Part shown: one piece after another, positions 16,755 through 26,269 of the stretch
Numbering within the stretch: the first letter of the stretch is position 1
How the letters are laid out: each line of letters opens with the position of its first letter
Assembly (NCBI GenBank): GCA_963812795.1
Contig: CAWEWG010000017.1
Span: 310,001 to 374,000, forward strand
Length of the DNA: 64,000 nt
Direction of reading: 5' to 3'
Source of the DNA: Hyphomicrobium_A sp963812795
Lineage (GTDB): Bacteria > Pseudomonadota > Alphaproteobacteria > Rhizobiales > Hyphomicrobiaceae
Translations under genes and position numbers: made by a program
Notes under the pieces: generated by a model
Database searches by the model: none
The model's input: the letters and a program-made list of their open reading frames with translations, nothing else
Told to the model about the DNA's origin: nothing

Positions 16755-18155
16755 ATGCTCAAGCTCGGCGCCAGCCGTCCCACACTCTTAGCAATGGCCC
16801 TGCTCATGCTCGCATTTGCCCAACAGACCGCTTCCGCCGAACCGCGCGCCTCCGAGTTCAAGCTGTCGAACGGCATGGACGTCGTGGTGATTCCCGATCA
16901 CCGCGCTCCGGTCGTCACCCACATGGTCTGGTACAAGGTCGGCGCCGCCGACGAGCCCAAGGGCGTCTCGGGCATCGCCCACTTCCTCGAGCACCTGATG
17001 TTCAAGTCGACCGACAAGATCGCCGTCGGCGACTTCTCCAAGATCATCTCCAAGCTCGGCGGCCAGGACAACGCCTTCACCGGCCAGGACGTCACCGCCT
17101 ACCATCAGCGCATCGCCAAGGAGCAGTTGCCGACGCTGATGGAGATGGAGGCCGATCGCATGACGCATCTGCGCCTCACCAACGATGAGGTCGCCACCGA
17201 GCGGCAGGTGATCATCGAGGAGCGTCGCTCGCGCGTCGACAACAACCCGAGCGCCCGGCTCGACGAGCAGATGAACGCCGCGCTCTACCTCTCGCATCCC
17301 TACGGCGTGCCGGTCATCGGCTGGGAGCACGAGATGGCCAAGCTGTCGCGCGAGGACGCGCTGCGCTTCTACAAGCGCTACTACGCGCCCAACAACGCCA
17401 TCCTCGTCGTTGCCGGCGACGTCACCGTCGACGAGGTGAAGCGTCTGGCCGAAGCGACCTACGGCAAGATCCCGGCAAATCCGGAGGTTGACACGCGCTT
17501 GCGCCCACAGGAGCCGCCGCACATTTCCGCTCGCCGGTTGACACTGAAGGATCCGCGCGCCGGCAATGCATCGTTCCACCGCTACTACGTGGCGCCGAGC
17601 TACGTGACCGGCCAGCCGGGCGAAGCCGAAGCGCTCGATCTTTTGATGAAGATCCTCGCCGACGGCTCGACCAGCCGCCTCTATCGCAAGCTCGTCGTCG
17701 AGGACAAGGTCGCGGCGACGACCGGCGGCGACTACTCGGGCTACAACTTGGATTCCGGTGCCATCTCGCTCTACGCGGTATCGAGCAGCGGCGACCTGAA
17801 GCCGGTCGAAGACGCCGTCGACGGCGTGCTCGACGACATCCGCAAGAACGGCGTCACCGCGCTCGAGCTCGAGCGCGCCAAGAAGGCGCTGCTCGCCGAC
17901 TACATCTACGAGAGCGACAACCAGGCCAACCTCGCCCGCCGCTACGGCTGGGCGGTCGCCATCGGCCGCTCGCCGGCCGACGTCGAAGGCTGGCCGGCAG
18001 CGCTCGCCAAAGTCACCACCGACGACATCAAGAAGGCGGCGGAGAACTATCTCGACGCCCGCAGCTCGGTGACCGGCTGGCTGTTGCCGGAGCCTGAGGA
18101 CGCCAAGCAGGCGGCCCCTCCGGTCGAGCAGCCCGTCGCGCATTCGCGCTCGTGA
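16755..18155 (+). CDS. M16 family zinc metallopeptidase (pitrilysin-like), catalytic subunit
   Basis: A 466-residue protein with a signal peptide ending near TASAEPRAS, so it is periplasmic. The inverted zinc motif HxxEH is present as HFLEH at about residues 76-80, with the third ligand glutamate about 70 residues later in the TNDEVATERQVIIEE segment. The two-lobed M16 layout is complete. It is directly followed by a second M16-like gene whose metal motif is degenerate. The pair resembles the catalytic/partner arrangement of processing-protease-like heterodimers. The substrate is not known; periplasmic peptides or PQQ-type precursors have been proposed for the family, without proof here. Confidence 0.93.
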   Translation: MLKLGASRPTLLAMALLMLAFAQQTASAEPRASEFKLSNGMDVVVIPDHRAPVVTHMVWYKVGAADEPKGVSGIAHFLEHLMFKSTDKIAVGDFSKIISKLGGQDNAFTGQDVTAYHQRIAKEQLPTLMEMEADRMTHLRLTNDEVATERQVIIEERRSRVDNNPSARLDEQMNAALYLSHPYGVPVIGWEHEMAKLSREDALRFYKRYYAPNNAILVVAGDVTVDEVKRLAEATYGKIPANPEVDTRLRPQEPPHISARRLTLKDPRAGNASFHRYYVAPSYVTGQPGEAEALDLLMKILADGSTSRLYRKLVVEDKVAATTGGDYSGYNLDSGAISLYAVSSSGDLKPVEDAVDGVLDDIRKNGVTALELERAKKALLADYIYESDNQANLARRYGWAVAIGRSPADVEGWPAALAKVTTDDIKKAAENYLDARSSVTGWLLPEPEDAKQAAPPVEQPVAHSRS

Positions 18156-18181
18156 TCGCCTAGATGCAGAAAGGTCATGAT

Positions 18182-19564
18182 ATGGTCGCCGCCCGCTCTC
18201 CGCGCTCGGCGTCCCCGCGCGCCGCTTTCCGCCCGACGACGATCGCCGCCTCGCTCGCTGCGCTTGCCGTGGCATTCCTCACCAGCTTGAGCCTTCCTGC
18301 AAACGCCATGAAAATCCAAACCGTGAAGAGCCCCGGCGGCATCGAGGCCTGGCTGGTCGAAGAGCATGCAGTGCCGATGATGGCCATGCGCTTCGCCTTC
18401 GAGGGCGGCAGCTCGCAGGATCCGCTCGGCAAGGAAGGGCTCGCCAACTTCGTCACCGCCATGCTCGATGAAGGCGCCGGCGACCTCAAATCGCGCGACT
18501 TCCAGGAGCGCATGGAGGATCTGTCCATGCGCATGAACTACGAGGAGGCAAAGGACGCCTTCTACGGAAACTTCGAGACGCTCACCGAGAACCGCGACGA
18601 GGCGGCGAAGCTGCTGAAGCTCGCCCTCAGCAAGCCGCGCTTCGATGCGGACGCGGTGGAACGCATCCGCCAGCAGTTGCTGGCTTCGCTGGTCTATGCG
18701 GCGCGCGACCCCGACAAGGTGGCGCAGAACCAGTGGTACGCGGTCGCCTTCGCCGGCCATCCGTATGCGCGTCCCGCCAACGGTACCGAGGCGACCGTCG
18801 GCAAGATCAGCGGCGCCGACCTCGAGAGCTATCGCAAGCGTGTATTTGCCAAGGATACGCTGAAGGTCGTCGCCGTCGGCGACATCACGCCCGAGCAGTT
18901 CGGCAAGCTTCTGGATGAGGTGTTCGGCGACCTGCCGGCGAAGGCCGAGCTGGCGCCCGTATCGAAGACGAGCCCGGTCACCGGCGGCAGCCAGACCGTC
19001 GTCGACATGAACGTGCCGCAGTCGGTGGCCGTGTTCGGCATGGGCGCCATGCCGCGCAAGGATCCGGATTTCATGCCGGCGTTCGTGCTCAACCAGATCC
19101 TCGGCGGCGGCGGCTTTGCCTCCAAGCTGATGGAGGAGGTGCGCGAGAAGCGCGGCCTCGCCTATTCCGTCTACACCTATGTCTACCCGTTCCAGCACAC
19201 GTCGATCTTCTCGGGCGGCGTCGCCACCCGCAACGACATGATGGGCCAGTCGCTCGACATCATCCGCGAAGAATTGAAGAAGATGGCGGACGGCGACGTG
19301 AAGCAGGCAGATCTCGACAACGCCAAGAGCTATCTCATCGGCTCCTACCCGCTGCGCTTCGACACCAACGCCAAGATCGCCTCGCAGCTTCTCGGCCTGC
19401 GCATGGACGGTTTCGGGCCGGAGTACGTCGACAACCGCAACGCCATGATCGCGGCGGTGACACTCGACGATCTGAAGCGGGTGGCCAAGCGCCTGCTCGA
19501 CACGCAGAACCTCATCGTCACCATCGTCGGCAAGCCGACGCTGCAGCAGGCGAAGAAGGGCTAG
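18182..19564 (+). CDS. M16 family peptidase-like protein, inactive partner subunit
   Basis: About 460 residues with a twin-basic N-terminus and signal peptide ending near SLPANAMK. It is homologous to the gene just upstream, but the HxxEH site is replaced by NFVTAMLDEG, so it cannot bind zinc in the normal way. It keeps the R/Y pair in REKRGLAYSVY and the glycine-rich GGGGFASKLM loop typical of the non-catalytic M16 partner. The ATG at 18182 has AGAAAGG seven bases upstream; an in-frame ATG at 18164 is the alternative. The gap of 8-26 bases from the catalytic gene indicates one operon and probably one heterodimer. Confidence 0.9.
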   Translation: MVAARSPRSASPRAAFRPTTIAASLAALAVAFLTSLSLPANAMKIQTVKSPGGIEAWLVEEHAVPMMAMRFAFEGGSSQDPLGKEGLANFVTAMLDEGAGDLKSRDFQERMEDLSMRMNYEEAKDAFYGNFETLTENRDEAAKLLKLALSKPRFDADAVERIRQQLLASLVYAARDPDKVAQNQWYAVAFAGHPYARPANGTEATVGKISGADLESYRKRVFAKDTLKVVAVGDITPEQFGKLLDEVFGDLPAKAELAPVSKTSPVTGGSQTVVDMNVPQSVAVFGMGAMPRKDPDFMPAFVLNQILGGGGFASKLMEEVREKRGLAYSVYTYVYPFQHTSIFSGGVATRNDMMGQSLDIIREELKKMADGDVKQADLDNAKSYLIGSYPLRFDTNAKIASQLLGLRMDGFGPEYVDNRNAMIAAVTLDDLKRVAKRLLDTQNLIVTIVGKPTLQQAKKG

Positions 19565-19592
19565 CGCGCAGGTCGCCGCGCCGACAGGTTCA

Positions 19593-19635
19593 CAAATCAA
19601 AAGCCGGCGGTCGAAGACCGCCGGCTTTTGATTTG
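19593..19635. terminator. Bidirectional intrinsic terminator between the M16 operon and ppa
   Basis: A perfect 20-base stem, CAAATCAAAAGCCGGCGGTC with its complement, around a GAA loop. The A/T-rich outer ends supply a T-tract in both directions, so the element serves the forward M16 operon and the reverse ppa gene. Confidence 0.92.
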
Positions 19636-19656
19636 GTAGAACGTGGTTCTGCGGTC

Positions 19657-20193
19657 CTATCGGTTGGACGTCTTGGCGCGCTCGATGGCTTCGGTGATCA
19701 GCCGTCGCGCCTCGCCGCTATCCCCGATGTGGTCGATCTTCGCCCACTTGCCGGGTTCCAGATCCTTGTAGTGCCCGAAGAAGTGCTCGATCTGCTGCAC
19801 GGTGATCTGCGGCAGGTCGGTGTAGTTGGCCACCTTGTCGTAGCGCATCGTCGTCTTGCTGCTGGGCACCGCGAGGATCTTCTCGTCGCCGCCGCCTTCG
19901 TCCTGCATCACCAGAACTCCCACCGGGCGGCAGTTGATGACGGCGCCGGGGACGATGGCGCGCGTGTTGCAGACCAGCACGTCGATCGGGTCGCCGTCGA
20001 GCGACAGCGTGTGCGGCACGAACCCGTAGTTCCCGGGATAGCGCATCGGCGTGTAGAGGAAGCGGTCGACGATGAGCGTGCCCGACGCCTTGTCCATCTC
20101 GTACTTGATGGGCTCGCCGCCCACCGGGACCTCGATGACGACATTGATGTCGAGGGGTGGGTTCAAACCGATCGCAATGGCGTCGAGCCGCAT
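19657..20193 (-). CDS. ppa: Inorganic pyrophosphatase (family I)
   Basis: A 178-residue cytoplasmic magnesium-dependent enzyme hydrolysing pyrophosphate. The family I signature is present as DGDPIDVLV, with upstream YEMDKASG, DRFLYTPMRYPGNYGFVPHT and C-terminal KDLEPGKW. The ATG at 20193 (MRLDAIAIG) fits family length; an in-frame extension to 20241 is less likely. It is transcribed alone, convergent with the M16 operon. Confidence 0.97.
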   Translation of the reverse strand: MRLDAIAIGLNPPLDINVVIEVPVGGEPIKYEMDKASGTLIVDRFLYTPMRYPGNYGFVPHTLSLDGDPIDVLVCNTRAIVPGAVINCRPVGVLVMQDEGGGDEKILAVPSSKTTMRYDKVANYTDLPQITVQQIEHFFGHYKDLEPGKWAKIDHIGDSGEARRLITEAIERAKTSNR

Positions 20194-20430
20194 AGGTTGT
20201 TCCAATTCTTGGCTTAGGTCGCCGGCGTCGCCGGCACGCATTCAACTCTTGGCGCAAAGTGGTGGACGAATGGCGCACATCAGATAGCAGCGCCACTGCG
20301 ACGCGTCGCCTCGCAACCCCTCGTTTTGCCTCGGACATTAGTACACAGGGAGCTGCAACCCTGCCCGCTCTCCGCGTCGTAGCGAATCGGCGGATGCGCT
20401 AGCCTCCGCGCTTCGCAGGGAGAAGGCCGA

Positions 20431-22221
20431 ATGCCCATCCGCCAGTTATCGCCGGAGACGATCAACCGTATCGCCGCGGGCGAGGTGGTGGAGCGGCCGG
20501 CCAGCGTCGTCAAGGAGCTGGTCGAGAACGCGCTCGATGCCGGCGCCGGCGAGGTCGAGGTTGTCACCGCATCGGGCGGCCTGTCGCTGATCCGCGTCAC
20601 CGACGATGGTAGCGGCATGGCGCCCGACGATCTGGTGCTGGCGGTGGAACGGCACGCCACCTCGAAGCTGTCCGAGGAAGACCTGTTCGCCATCCGCACG
20701 CTCGGCTTCCGCGGCGAGGCGCTGCCGTCCATCGGCTCGATTGCATCGCTGACGATCCTGTCGCGCGCGCGCGGCGCCGGCGAGGCCTTCGCGCTGAGCG
20801 TCGACCGCGGCGCCAAAGGCAAGGTGAAGCCGGCGGCCGGCAATGTCGGCACGTGCGTCGAGGTGCGCGATTTGTTTTCGAGCGTGCCGGCGCGGCTGAA
20901 ATTTCTCAAGTCGGAGCGCGCCGAGAACCAGGCCGTCTCCGAGGTGGTGAAGCGCCTCGCCATGGCGCATCCGCATGTCGGGTTCGCGCTGACCACCGGC
21001 GAGCGCACGGGTCTGCGCTTGCCGCGCGAAGCGTCGGATGCCGACGGCCTGCTGCAACGTCTTGGGCGCATCATGGGCCGCGAGTTCATGGCCGATGCCG
21101 TTCCCGTCGCCGGGGAGCGGGAGGGCGTCTCGGTCTCGGGCTTTGCAGGTCTGCCGACGCTGCACCGGCCGGACGTGGCGCAGCAGTTCCTGTTCGTCAA
21201 CGGGCGCCCGGTGAAGGACAAGCTGCTCATCGGCGCCGTGCGCGCCGCCTACGGCGACCTCATCCCGCGCGGCCGCCATCCGTTGCTGGCCCTATTCGTG
21301 TCGCTGCCGCCGCAGGAGGTCGACGTCAACGTGCATCCGGCCAAGGTCGAGGTGCGCTTTCGCGACAGCGGCCGCGTGCGCTCCCTGCTGGTCAATGCGC
21401 TGGCCGCCGCGCTGCACGCCGCCGGGCATCGCGCCTCGGCCGCCAACGGTGTCTCCGCCCTGCAGGAGCTGCGTCCCAACGTGGTGCCGTTCGAGCGTCC
21501 GCGGGGCGCTTACTATCCGCCGGCACGCGGCGCTATGGCCTTCGGACTCGCCGAGGCGATGCAGGCGCCGCTCGACGTGGTCGGCGCGCCGAGCGCGGAC
21601 GCGCGCGCCTTCACGGCGCCCGTCGCCGAGGCGCTGCAGGACCGGCCGCTTGGCGCCGCCCGCGCCCAACTGCACGAGAACTACATCGTTGCCCAGACGC
21701 GCGACGGCGTGATCATCGTCGACCAGCACGCGGCGCACGAGCGGCTCGTCTACGAGCGACTGAAGGCGATGCTGGCGGAAGGCGGCGTGGCGCGGCAGGG
21801 GCTGCTGGTGCCGGTGGTCGTCGACCTTGGCGAAGAAGAGGCGATGGCCCTCGCCGAGAAGAGCGGCGAGCTGGCAGACCTCGGTCTTGTGCTCGAGCCG
21901 TTCGGCGCCGGCGCGGTCATCGTGCGCGAGGTGCCAGCGCTGCTCGGCGACGGCGACGTCGCCGGTCTCGCCAAGGATATCGCCGCCGACATTGTGCGCG
22001 AGGGCACCAGCACCGCCTTGCAGGAGCGGCTGCTGTCGATCTGCGCCACCATCGCCTGCCACGGCAGCGTGCGTTCAGGACGGCGGCTCACGCCCGACGA
22101 GATGAACGCGCTATTGCGCGACATGGAGGCGACGCCGTACTCCGGCCAGTGCAATCACGGGCGCCCGACGTACGTCGAATTGAAACTTGCTGACATCGAG
22201 AAGCTGTTCGGCCGCCGCTGA
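20431..22221 (+). CDS. mutL: DNA mismatch repair protein MutL
   Basis: A 596-residue protein that links MutS mismatch recognition to strand incision. The N-terminal GHKL ATPase motifs are ENALDAGA, DDGSGM and GFRGEALPSI. The C-terminal dimerisation/endonuclease domain carries DQHAAHERLVYE (the DQHA-x2-E-x4-E metal motif), ACHGSVRSG, CNHGRPT and FGRR, so it is predicted to nick DNA itself, as expected where MutH is absent. The ATG at 20431 has GGGAGAAGG upstream. It stands alone, convergent with a secreted-protein gene. Confidence 0.96.
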   Translation: MPIRQLSPETINRIAAGEVVERPASVVKELVENALDAGAGEVEVVTASGGLSLIRVTDDGSGMAPDDLVLAVERHATSKLSEEDLFAIRTLGFRGEALPSIGSIASLTILSRARGAGEAFALSVDRGAKGKVKPAAGNVGTCVEVRDLFSSVPARLKFLKSERAENQAVSEVVKRLAMAHPHVGFALTTGERTGLRLPREASDADGLLQRLGRIMGREFMADAVPVAGEREGVSVSGFAGLPTLHRPDVAQQFLFVNGRPVKDKLLIGAVRAAYGDLIPRGRHPLLALFVSLPPQEVDVNVHPAKVEVRFRDSGRVRSLLVNALAAALHAAGHRASAANGVSALQELRPNVVPFERPRGAYYPPARGAMAFGLAEAMQAPLDVVGAPSADARAFTAPVAEALQDRPLGAARAQLHENYIVAQTRDGVIIVDQHAAHERLVYERLKAMLAEGGVARQGLLVPVVVDLGEEEAMALAEKSGELADLGLVLEPFGAGAVIVREVPALLGDGDVAGLAKDIAADIVREGTSTALQERLLSICATIACHGSVRSGRRLTPDEMNALLRDMEATPYSGQCNHGRPTYVELKLADIEKLFGRR

Positions 22222-22239
22222 CCGGCGTACGCGGTCAGC
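22217..22239. terminator. Stem-loop shared by the convergent 3' ends of mutL and the secreted-protein gene
   Basis: GCTGACC pairs with GGTCAGC (plus one more G-C pair) around a seven-base loop, straddling both stop codons. There is no T-tract, so termination activity is uncertain. Confidence 0.4.
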
Positions 22240-22822
22240 CCTTCTTGAGGATCAGCGTCAGCCCGCGCAGCGCACTGTTGAAGAACTGTATCTCCACGAT
22301 CTGCCGGTCGTTCATGACGATGACGTCCATGTTGGCCGTCAGGTCGCCGGCACGCACGACGATGCGCAAGCCGCGCTCGGTCACCTCGCCGGTCATCTCG
22401 CCGCCGAGATTGTACATGAGTTCATTCCAGGTGCCGCTCAGCTTGCCGTCCTTGCTGGCGTTGACGAGGCTCTTCACCTCGATCTTGCCGCTGGCCGAGG
22501 CGCAGCGGATGTTCTGCTTCAGCTCGTTGCCAGACGGATTGACGAAATAGGTGGCGCGGCATTGCACCTTCTCGGTCTTGCCCTCCTTGAGGCCAAGGCG
22601 GCCTTCGCCGACCCAGCGGCCGGGCAGGTCCTTGAACGGCGCCGATTTCTGCACCGCCGCCGGGCGCGGCGGCTCGCTCTTGTCGTCGCTCTGGGTGGCA
22701 GCGCCGTCGTTCGTTTCGACAATGACTTCTTCATCGGCCGTAACGGCCGGGTCATCCTGAGCCAACGCCCCGCCGCCGGACATGCAGAGCAGGGCGGCGA
22801 GAGCGAGGTGGGCTGGCTTCAT
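22235..22822 (-). CDS. Secreted protein of unknown function
   Basis: A 195-residue protein with a signal peptide (LALAALLCMSGGGALAQ, cleavage near AQDD). An acidic linker (to about residue 60) precedes a globular domain starting FKDLPGRWVGEGRLGL. The WxGxG start with alternating beta-strand patterns (FVNPSGNELKQNIRCAS, GTWNELMYNLGGEMTG) suggests a lipocalin-like beta-barrel. Two cysteines in the domain could form a disulphide. The ATG at 22822 (MKPAHLAL) is chosen over a far upstream in-frame ATG because it places the signal peptide at the N-terminus. I do not recognise a named family. Confidence 0.8.
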   Translation of the reverse strand: MKPAHLALAALLCMSGGGALAQDDPAVTADEEVIVETNDGAATQSDDKSEPPRPAAVQKSAPFKDLPGRWVGEGRLGLKEGKTEKVQCRATYFVNPSGNELKQNIRCASASGKIEVKSLVNASKDGKLSGTWNELMYNLGGEMTGEVTERGLRIVVRAGDLTANMDVIVMNDRQIVEIQFFNSALRGLTLILKKG

Positions 22823-22954
22823 TTGCGGCGGCCTGCAGGGGTTGAACGGCGGGGGGATCAGCAGCGTGCACGGATCGACCGGAATGTCGTTGTGATTGCA
22901 GCAGATTCCTAGTGCCCGCAAGCCACACGCGGCAACCGAAGCGCGTCACCCAAA

Positions 22955-25900
22955 CTATCCGGCTTTGGCCGCGGGTGAGATGCCGTCGGAGAGACCATGG
23001 GTGATAGCCGCATAGCCGCTGATGGCAAGCGGGTGCCCGATGAGGAAACCCTGAATCTCCGCACAGCCTTCGTGCCAGAGGAATGTGCGCTCTCCCTCCG
23101 TTTCGACGCCCTCGGCGATGACGGGGATCTTCAACGCTTCGCCTAGCCCGATGATGGAACGGACAATGGCGGCCGACTGCGGATCGGTCTCCACCCCGGT
23201 GACGAAGCTGCGATCGATCTTGATCTTGTCGAAGGGGAACGACTGCAGCGACGACATCGACGCGTACCCGGTGCCGAAGTCGTCCATGGCGACCTTGACG
23301 CCGAGCACCTTCAGCCGACGCAATATCGATAGCGCGCGGGAAGGATCATCGAAGATGACGCCCTCGGTGATCTCCAGCTCCAGCCGTCCTGGCGCCAGCC
23401 CCGTCTCGAGCAAGACCAGGTGCACGAGGCCGGCAAGGTCTCCGTAGCGGAATTGCACCGGGCTGAGGTTGACCGAGACCTGCAGCGGCTGCGGCCACGA
23501 CGCGGCCTCGCGGCAAGCCTCCTTCAGCGCCCAGGCACCGATCTCGACGATCATGCCGTTCTGCTCGGCTAGGGTGATGAATTCGGCCGGGGGCACTAGC
23601 CCGCGGATTGGATGCTGCCAGCGGCACAGGGCCTCGAAGCCGAACACCTCGCCGCTGATTTTCGCCTGCGGCTGGTAGTGCAAGAGCAGCTCGTTGCGGT
23701 TGATCGCGGAGCGCAGGTCAATCTGTAGCGCGAACCGGTCGCGCAGGCGGCGGTCGATGTCGGGATCGAAGAAACGCACGACCTTGCGACCGCTCTCCTT
23801 GGCGCGATAGAGCGCGGCATCGGCGTTGGCCAGTAGCGTGATCGGGTCGGCGCCGTCGTTGGGATAGACCGCCGCACCGATGCTGAGACCGATCGGGATG
23901 ATCTGCCCCTGCACCTCGAAAGGTTCGGCGACGGCTTGCAGGACGCGGCTTGCCACCGCTTCGGCGGCTTTCGGCTGGTCCCGATTGCTGCAGACGAGGG
24001 TGAACTCGTCGCCGCCGATGCGGGAGAGGAAGTCGTCGCCGGCCGCAACCTCGAGCCGGCGCGCAACGGCGCGAAGCAGCTCGTCGCCGGTCGTGTGCCC
24101 GAACACGTCGTTGGCTTCCTTGAAGTGGTCCAGGTCGACGGTGAGCACGGCAAAACTTTCGCCGCGCTGCTTGGCGCGCTCGAAAACTTCGGCGAGCTTG
24201 GCGGCCAGCAGTGTCCGGTTGGGCAGGTCGGTTAGCGGGTCGTGATGCGCGAGATGCGCTATCTGCGCGTGGCGGGCCATCAGCTCGGCGCGCGCGGTCC
24301 GCATGTTCTCGCGCGCCTCGTCGAGGCTGAACGCGGCGTCCCGCACCTGCTCTTGCAGCATGTTGAAGCTGTCGGCCATTTCGCCGAGCTCGTCGTGCGA
24401 GTTGGGTTTCACCGGCACGATGTTGACCGAGGCGTGTGCCGCGTCCAGGTCGCCGCGGCCGAGCGCGCGCATAGCAAGCGAGAAGTCGCGCAGCGTACCC
24501 CACGTCAGGCGCTTGGCCGCGGCACTCACTTCCTGCGCCGAGTAGGTGATCATGCCGGGCAACACCAGTCCCACGCTAATGGTGAGCAGGGCAACCACGA
24601 CGAAGATGTCCTCCAGCACGGCGACCAGCTCGGCATGGCCGGCCGGCACAGTGTTGACCGCCATGAGGTAGGCGATGCCGTCGAGGACGAGCACGAACAG
24701 CATGGCGCCCGTGAGCTTCAAATGCAGCGTCTTGGCGAGCAAGGGCAGGCCTTGCCGGTGCCGGTCCTCCATCACGCGCCACGCGTAGAGGGCAGCGCCG
24801 GAGTAGGCGAGAGCGAGGCCGAACAGCACCGTCGGCAGGCCAAACTGCTGGAAGCCGAGGATCGCCGATAACAGCCACACACTGGCGGCGAACAGGCCGA
24901 GCATGATGGTGCCGCGCGGCGCGCGATACGGACGGTGCGCATCGGGCAGGTCGCGGCGCAGCAGCCAGGCGGCGATGTTGGGCATGCAGATGCTGATGAG
25001 GTAGGTGAAGTTCGCCGCCGCGATCATCCATATGGGGTCGCCCATGACGAGGAAGACGATTGCCGTACCGGCGGTGAGCAGGGTCGCGGCATAAGGGCAG
25101 TCGGTGCGCTTGAGACGCAAGGAAAGAAAACGCGGCAGCAATCCGTCGTCGGCGAGCTGCGACATGGTGCGCGCGGCGCCCGCCAGCGGCTGCATCGTCC
25201 CGTGGAACATGTTGAGCATGATGAACCAGATCGCCGCCGCCTTGCCGAAGCTGCCGAGCAGCGGCGAGAAGGTAGGACCCAGCACAGTGGCCAGATCCTC
25301 GCCCAGCTTCTCGGGGCCGAGCACGCCCAGCCAGATGAGAGGCAGCGCGATGAAGTAGATGCCGGCCATGCCGGCCGATGCCAGCATGGCGCGCGGCACG
25401 TTCTTGGTTGGGTCCCTGGTCTCGCCCACGTGGCAGGCGGCCGCTTCGAAGGCCGGCGCCGTGAACCCGATCAGATACAGGCCGGCCATCACCGAGGTCA
25501 GGTCGCCGAACCAACCCTTGAAGGGTGTCGTCAGGTCATAGGTGAAGGCCTGGTGCCAGTCGACTGTGCCGGCGAACATCGGCACGAAGGCGGAAAGGAA
25601 AGCGAGCGTGGCCGAGGCGGCGGCAATGGGAATAGCGAGACGCGCAATCCATATAACGCCGCAAAGGTTCACTAACGTGAAGAACAGCACGATGGAGATG
25701 GCGACAGCTTCCACGGGCAGCGCGGGGAAGTACCAGTGCTGCAGCGCGCCAGCGGAAAGGAGCGCGGTCAGACCGCAGGTCGGGATCCAACCCCACCAGT
25801 AGCAAGTGCCTGTCAGCGCGGCGAGGACAGGGTTGTAGGGTCGGAAGGCTTCGGCGCACGCGGCCGAGATGCCACCCACGCGATTGGGCCACATCAGCAC

Positions 25901-26128
25901 CAACTCGGTCCACGCTGGCGCCGCGGCCCAGCCGAGCAGCACGCCGACGATGAGCAGCGGCACCGCCGCGCTGCCTTGTCCGAGAATGTCTCCCTGGCCG
26001 ATGAACAGCGCCGTGATGATGAAAATCATCTGGTTGCTGCCGCCCATGGCCAAGGCGGTGGTTCCAACCCAGCCAAGCACGCGTGGGTGTGGCGGCGTCG
26101 GAACTATGGTCTGTGTTATGGAACCCAT
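22955..26128 (-). CDS. APC-family amino-acid permease fused to GGDEF and EAL domains
   Basis: A 1057-residue inner-membrane protein in one intact frame. Residues 15-460 are an amino-acid/polyamine permease-like domain with about 12 helices. Two further helices (about 470-490 and 505-530) lead to a HAMP-like linker with SHDELGEMADSFNML. A GGDEF domain follows (RIGGDEFTLV near residue 705), then an EAL domain (GFEALCRW near 833, DDFGTGYAS, and IAEGVETEGE). Catalytic motifs of both enzyme domains are present. The RxxD inhibitory site upstream of GGDEF is replaced by AGDD. The natural reading is a transporter-like sensor that sets cyclic di-GMP levels in response to an amino acid or amine. The ligand is unknown. 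Confidence 0.93.
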   Translation of the reverse strand: MGSITQTIVPTPPHPRVLGWVGTTALAMGGSNQMIFIITALFIGQGDILGQGSAAVPLLIVGVLLGWAAAPAWTELVLMWPNRVGGISAACAEAFRPYNPVLAALTGTCYWWGWIPTCGLTALLSAGALQHWYFPALPVEAVAISIVLFFTLVNLCGVIWIARLAIPIAAASATLAFLSAFVPMFAGTVDWHQAFTYDLTTPFKGWFGDLTSVMAGLYLIGFTAPAFEAAACHVGETRDPTKNVPRAMLASAGMAGIYFIALPLIWLGVLGPEKLGEDLATVLGPTFSPLLGSFGKAAAIWFIMLNMFHGTMQPLAGAARTMSQLADDGLLPRFLSLRLKRTDCPYAATLLTAGTAIVFLVMGDPIWMIAAANFTYLISICMPNIAAWLLRRDLPDAHRPYRAPRGTIMLGLFAASVWLLSAILGFQQFGLPTVLFGLALAYSGAALYAWRVMEDRHRQGLPLLAKTLHLKLTGAMLFVLVLDGIAYLMAVNTVPAGHAELVAVLEDIFVVVALLTISVGLVLPGMITYSAQEVSAAAKRLTWGTLRDFSLAMRALGRGDLDAAHASVNIVPVKPNSHDELGEMADSFNMLQEQVRDAAFSLDEARENMRTARAELMARHAQIAHLAHHDPLTDLPNRTLLAAKLAEVFERAKQRGESFAVLTVDLDHFKEANDVFGHTTGDELLRAVARRLEVAAGDDFLSRIGGDEFTLVCSNRDQPKAAEAVASRVLQAVAEPFEVQGQIIPIGLSIGAAVYPNDGADPITLLANADAALYRAKESGRKVVRFFDPDIDRRLRDRFALQIDLRSAINRNELLLHYQPQAKISGEVFGFEALCRWQHPIRGLVPPAEFITLAEQNGMIVEIGAWALKEACREAASWPQPLQVSVNLSPVQFRYGDLAGLVHLVLLETGLAPGRLELEITEGVIFDDPSRALSILRRLKVLGVKVAMDDFGTGYASMSSLQSFPFDKIKIDRSFVTGVETDPQSAAIVRSIIGLGEALKIPVIAEGVETEGERTFLWHEGCAEIQGFLIGHPLAISGYAAITHGLSDGISPAAKAG

Positions 26129-26269
26129 TGAGACGCGCCGCCCGAGACATCGCGGGTGTCTCCGCGGTGTAAACCGGCGCCTAAAATGCCGTATGCGCGT
26201 TATTTATTCGCGGTGCACGTATATAAGATTTTATCGAATTGGCCGCCTTTGTCCGCTTCAAGACAATTG

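Noticed and set aside
16788..19600. Two long minus-strand frames (495 and 517 codons) opposite the M16 genes
   Set aside because: They lie wholly antisense to well-conserved peptidase genes and are rich in R, D, V and H, as expected of GC-skewed shadows.
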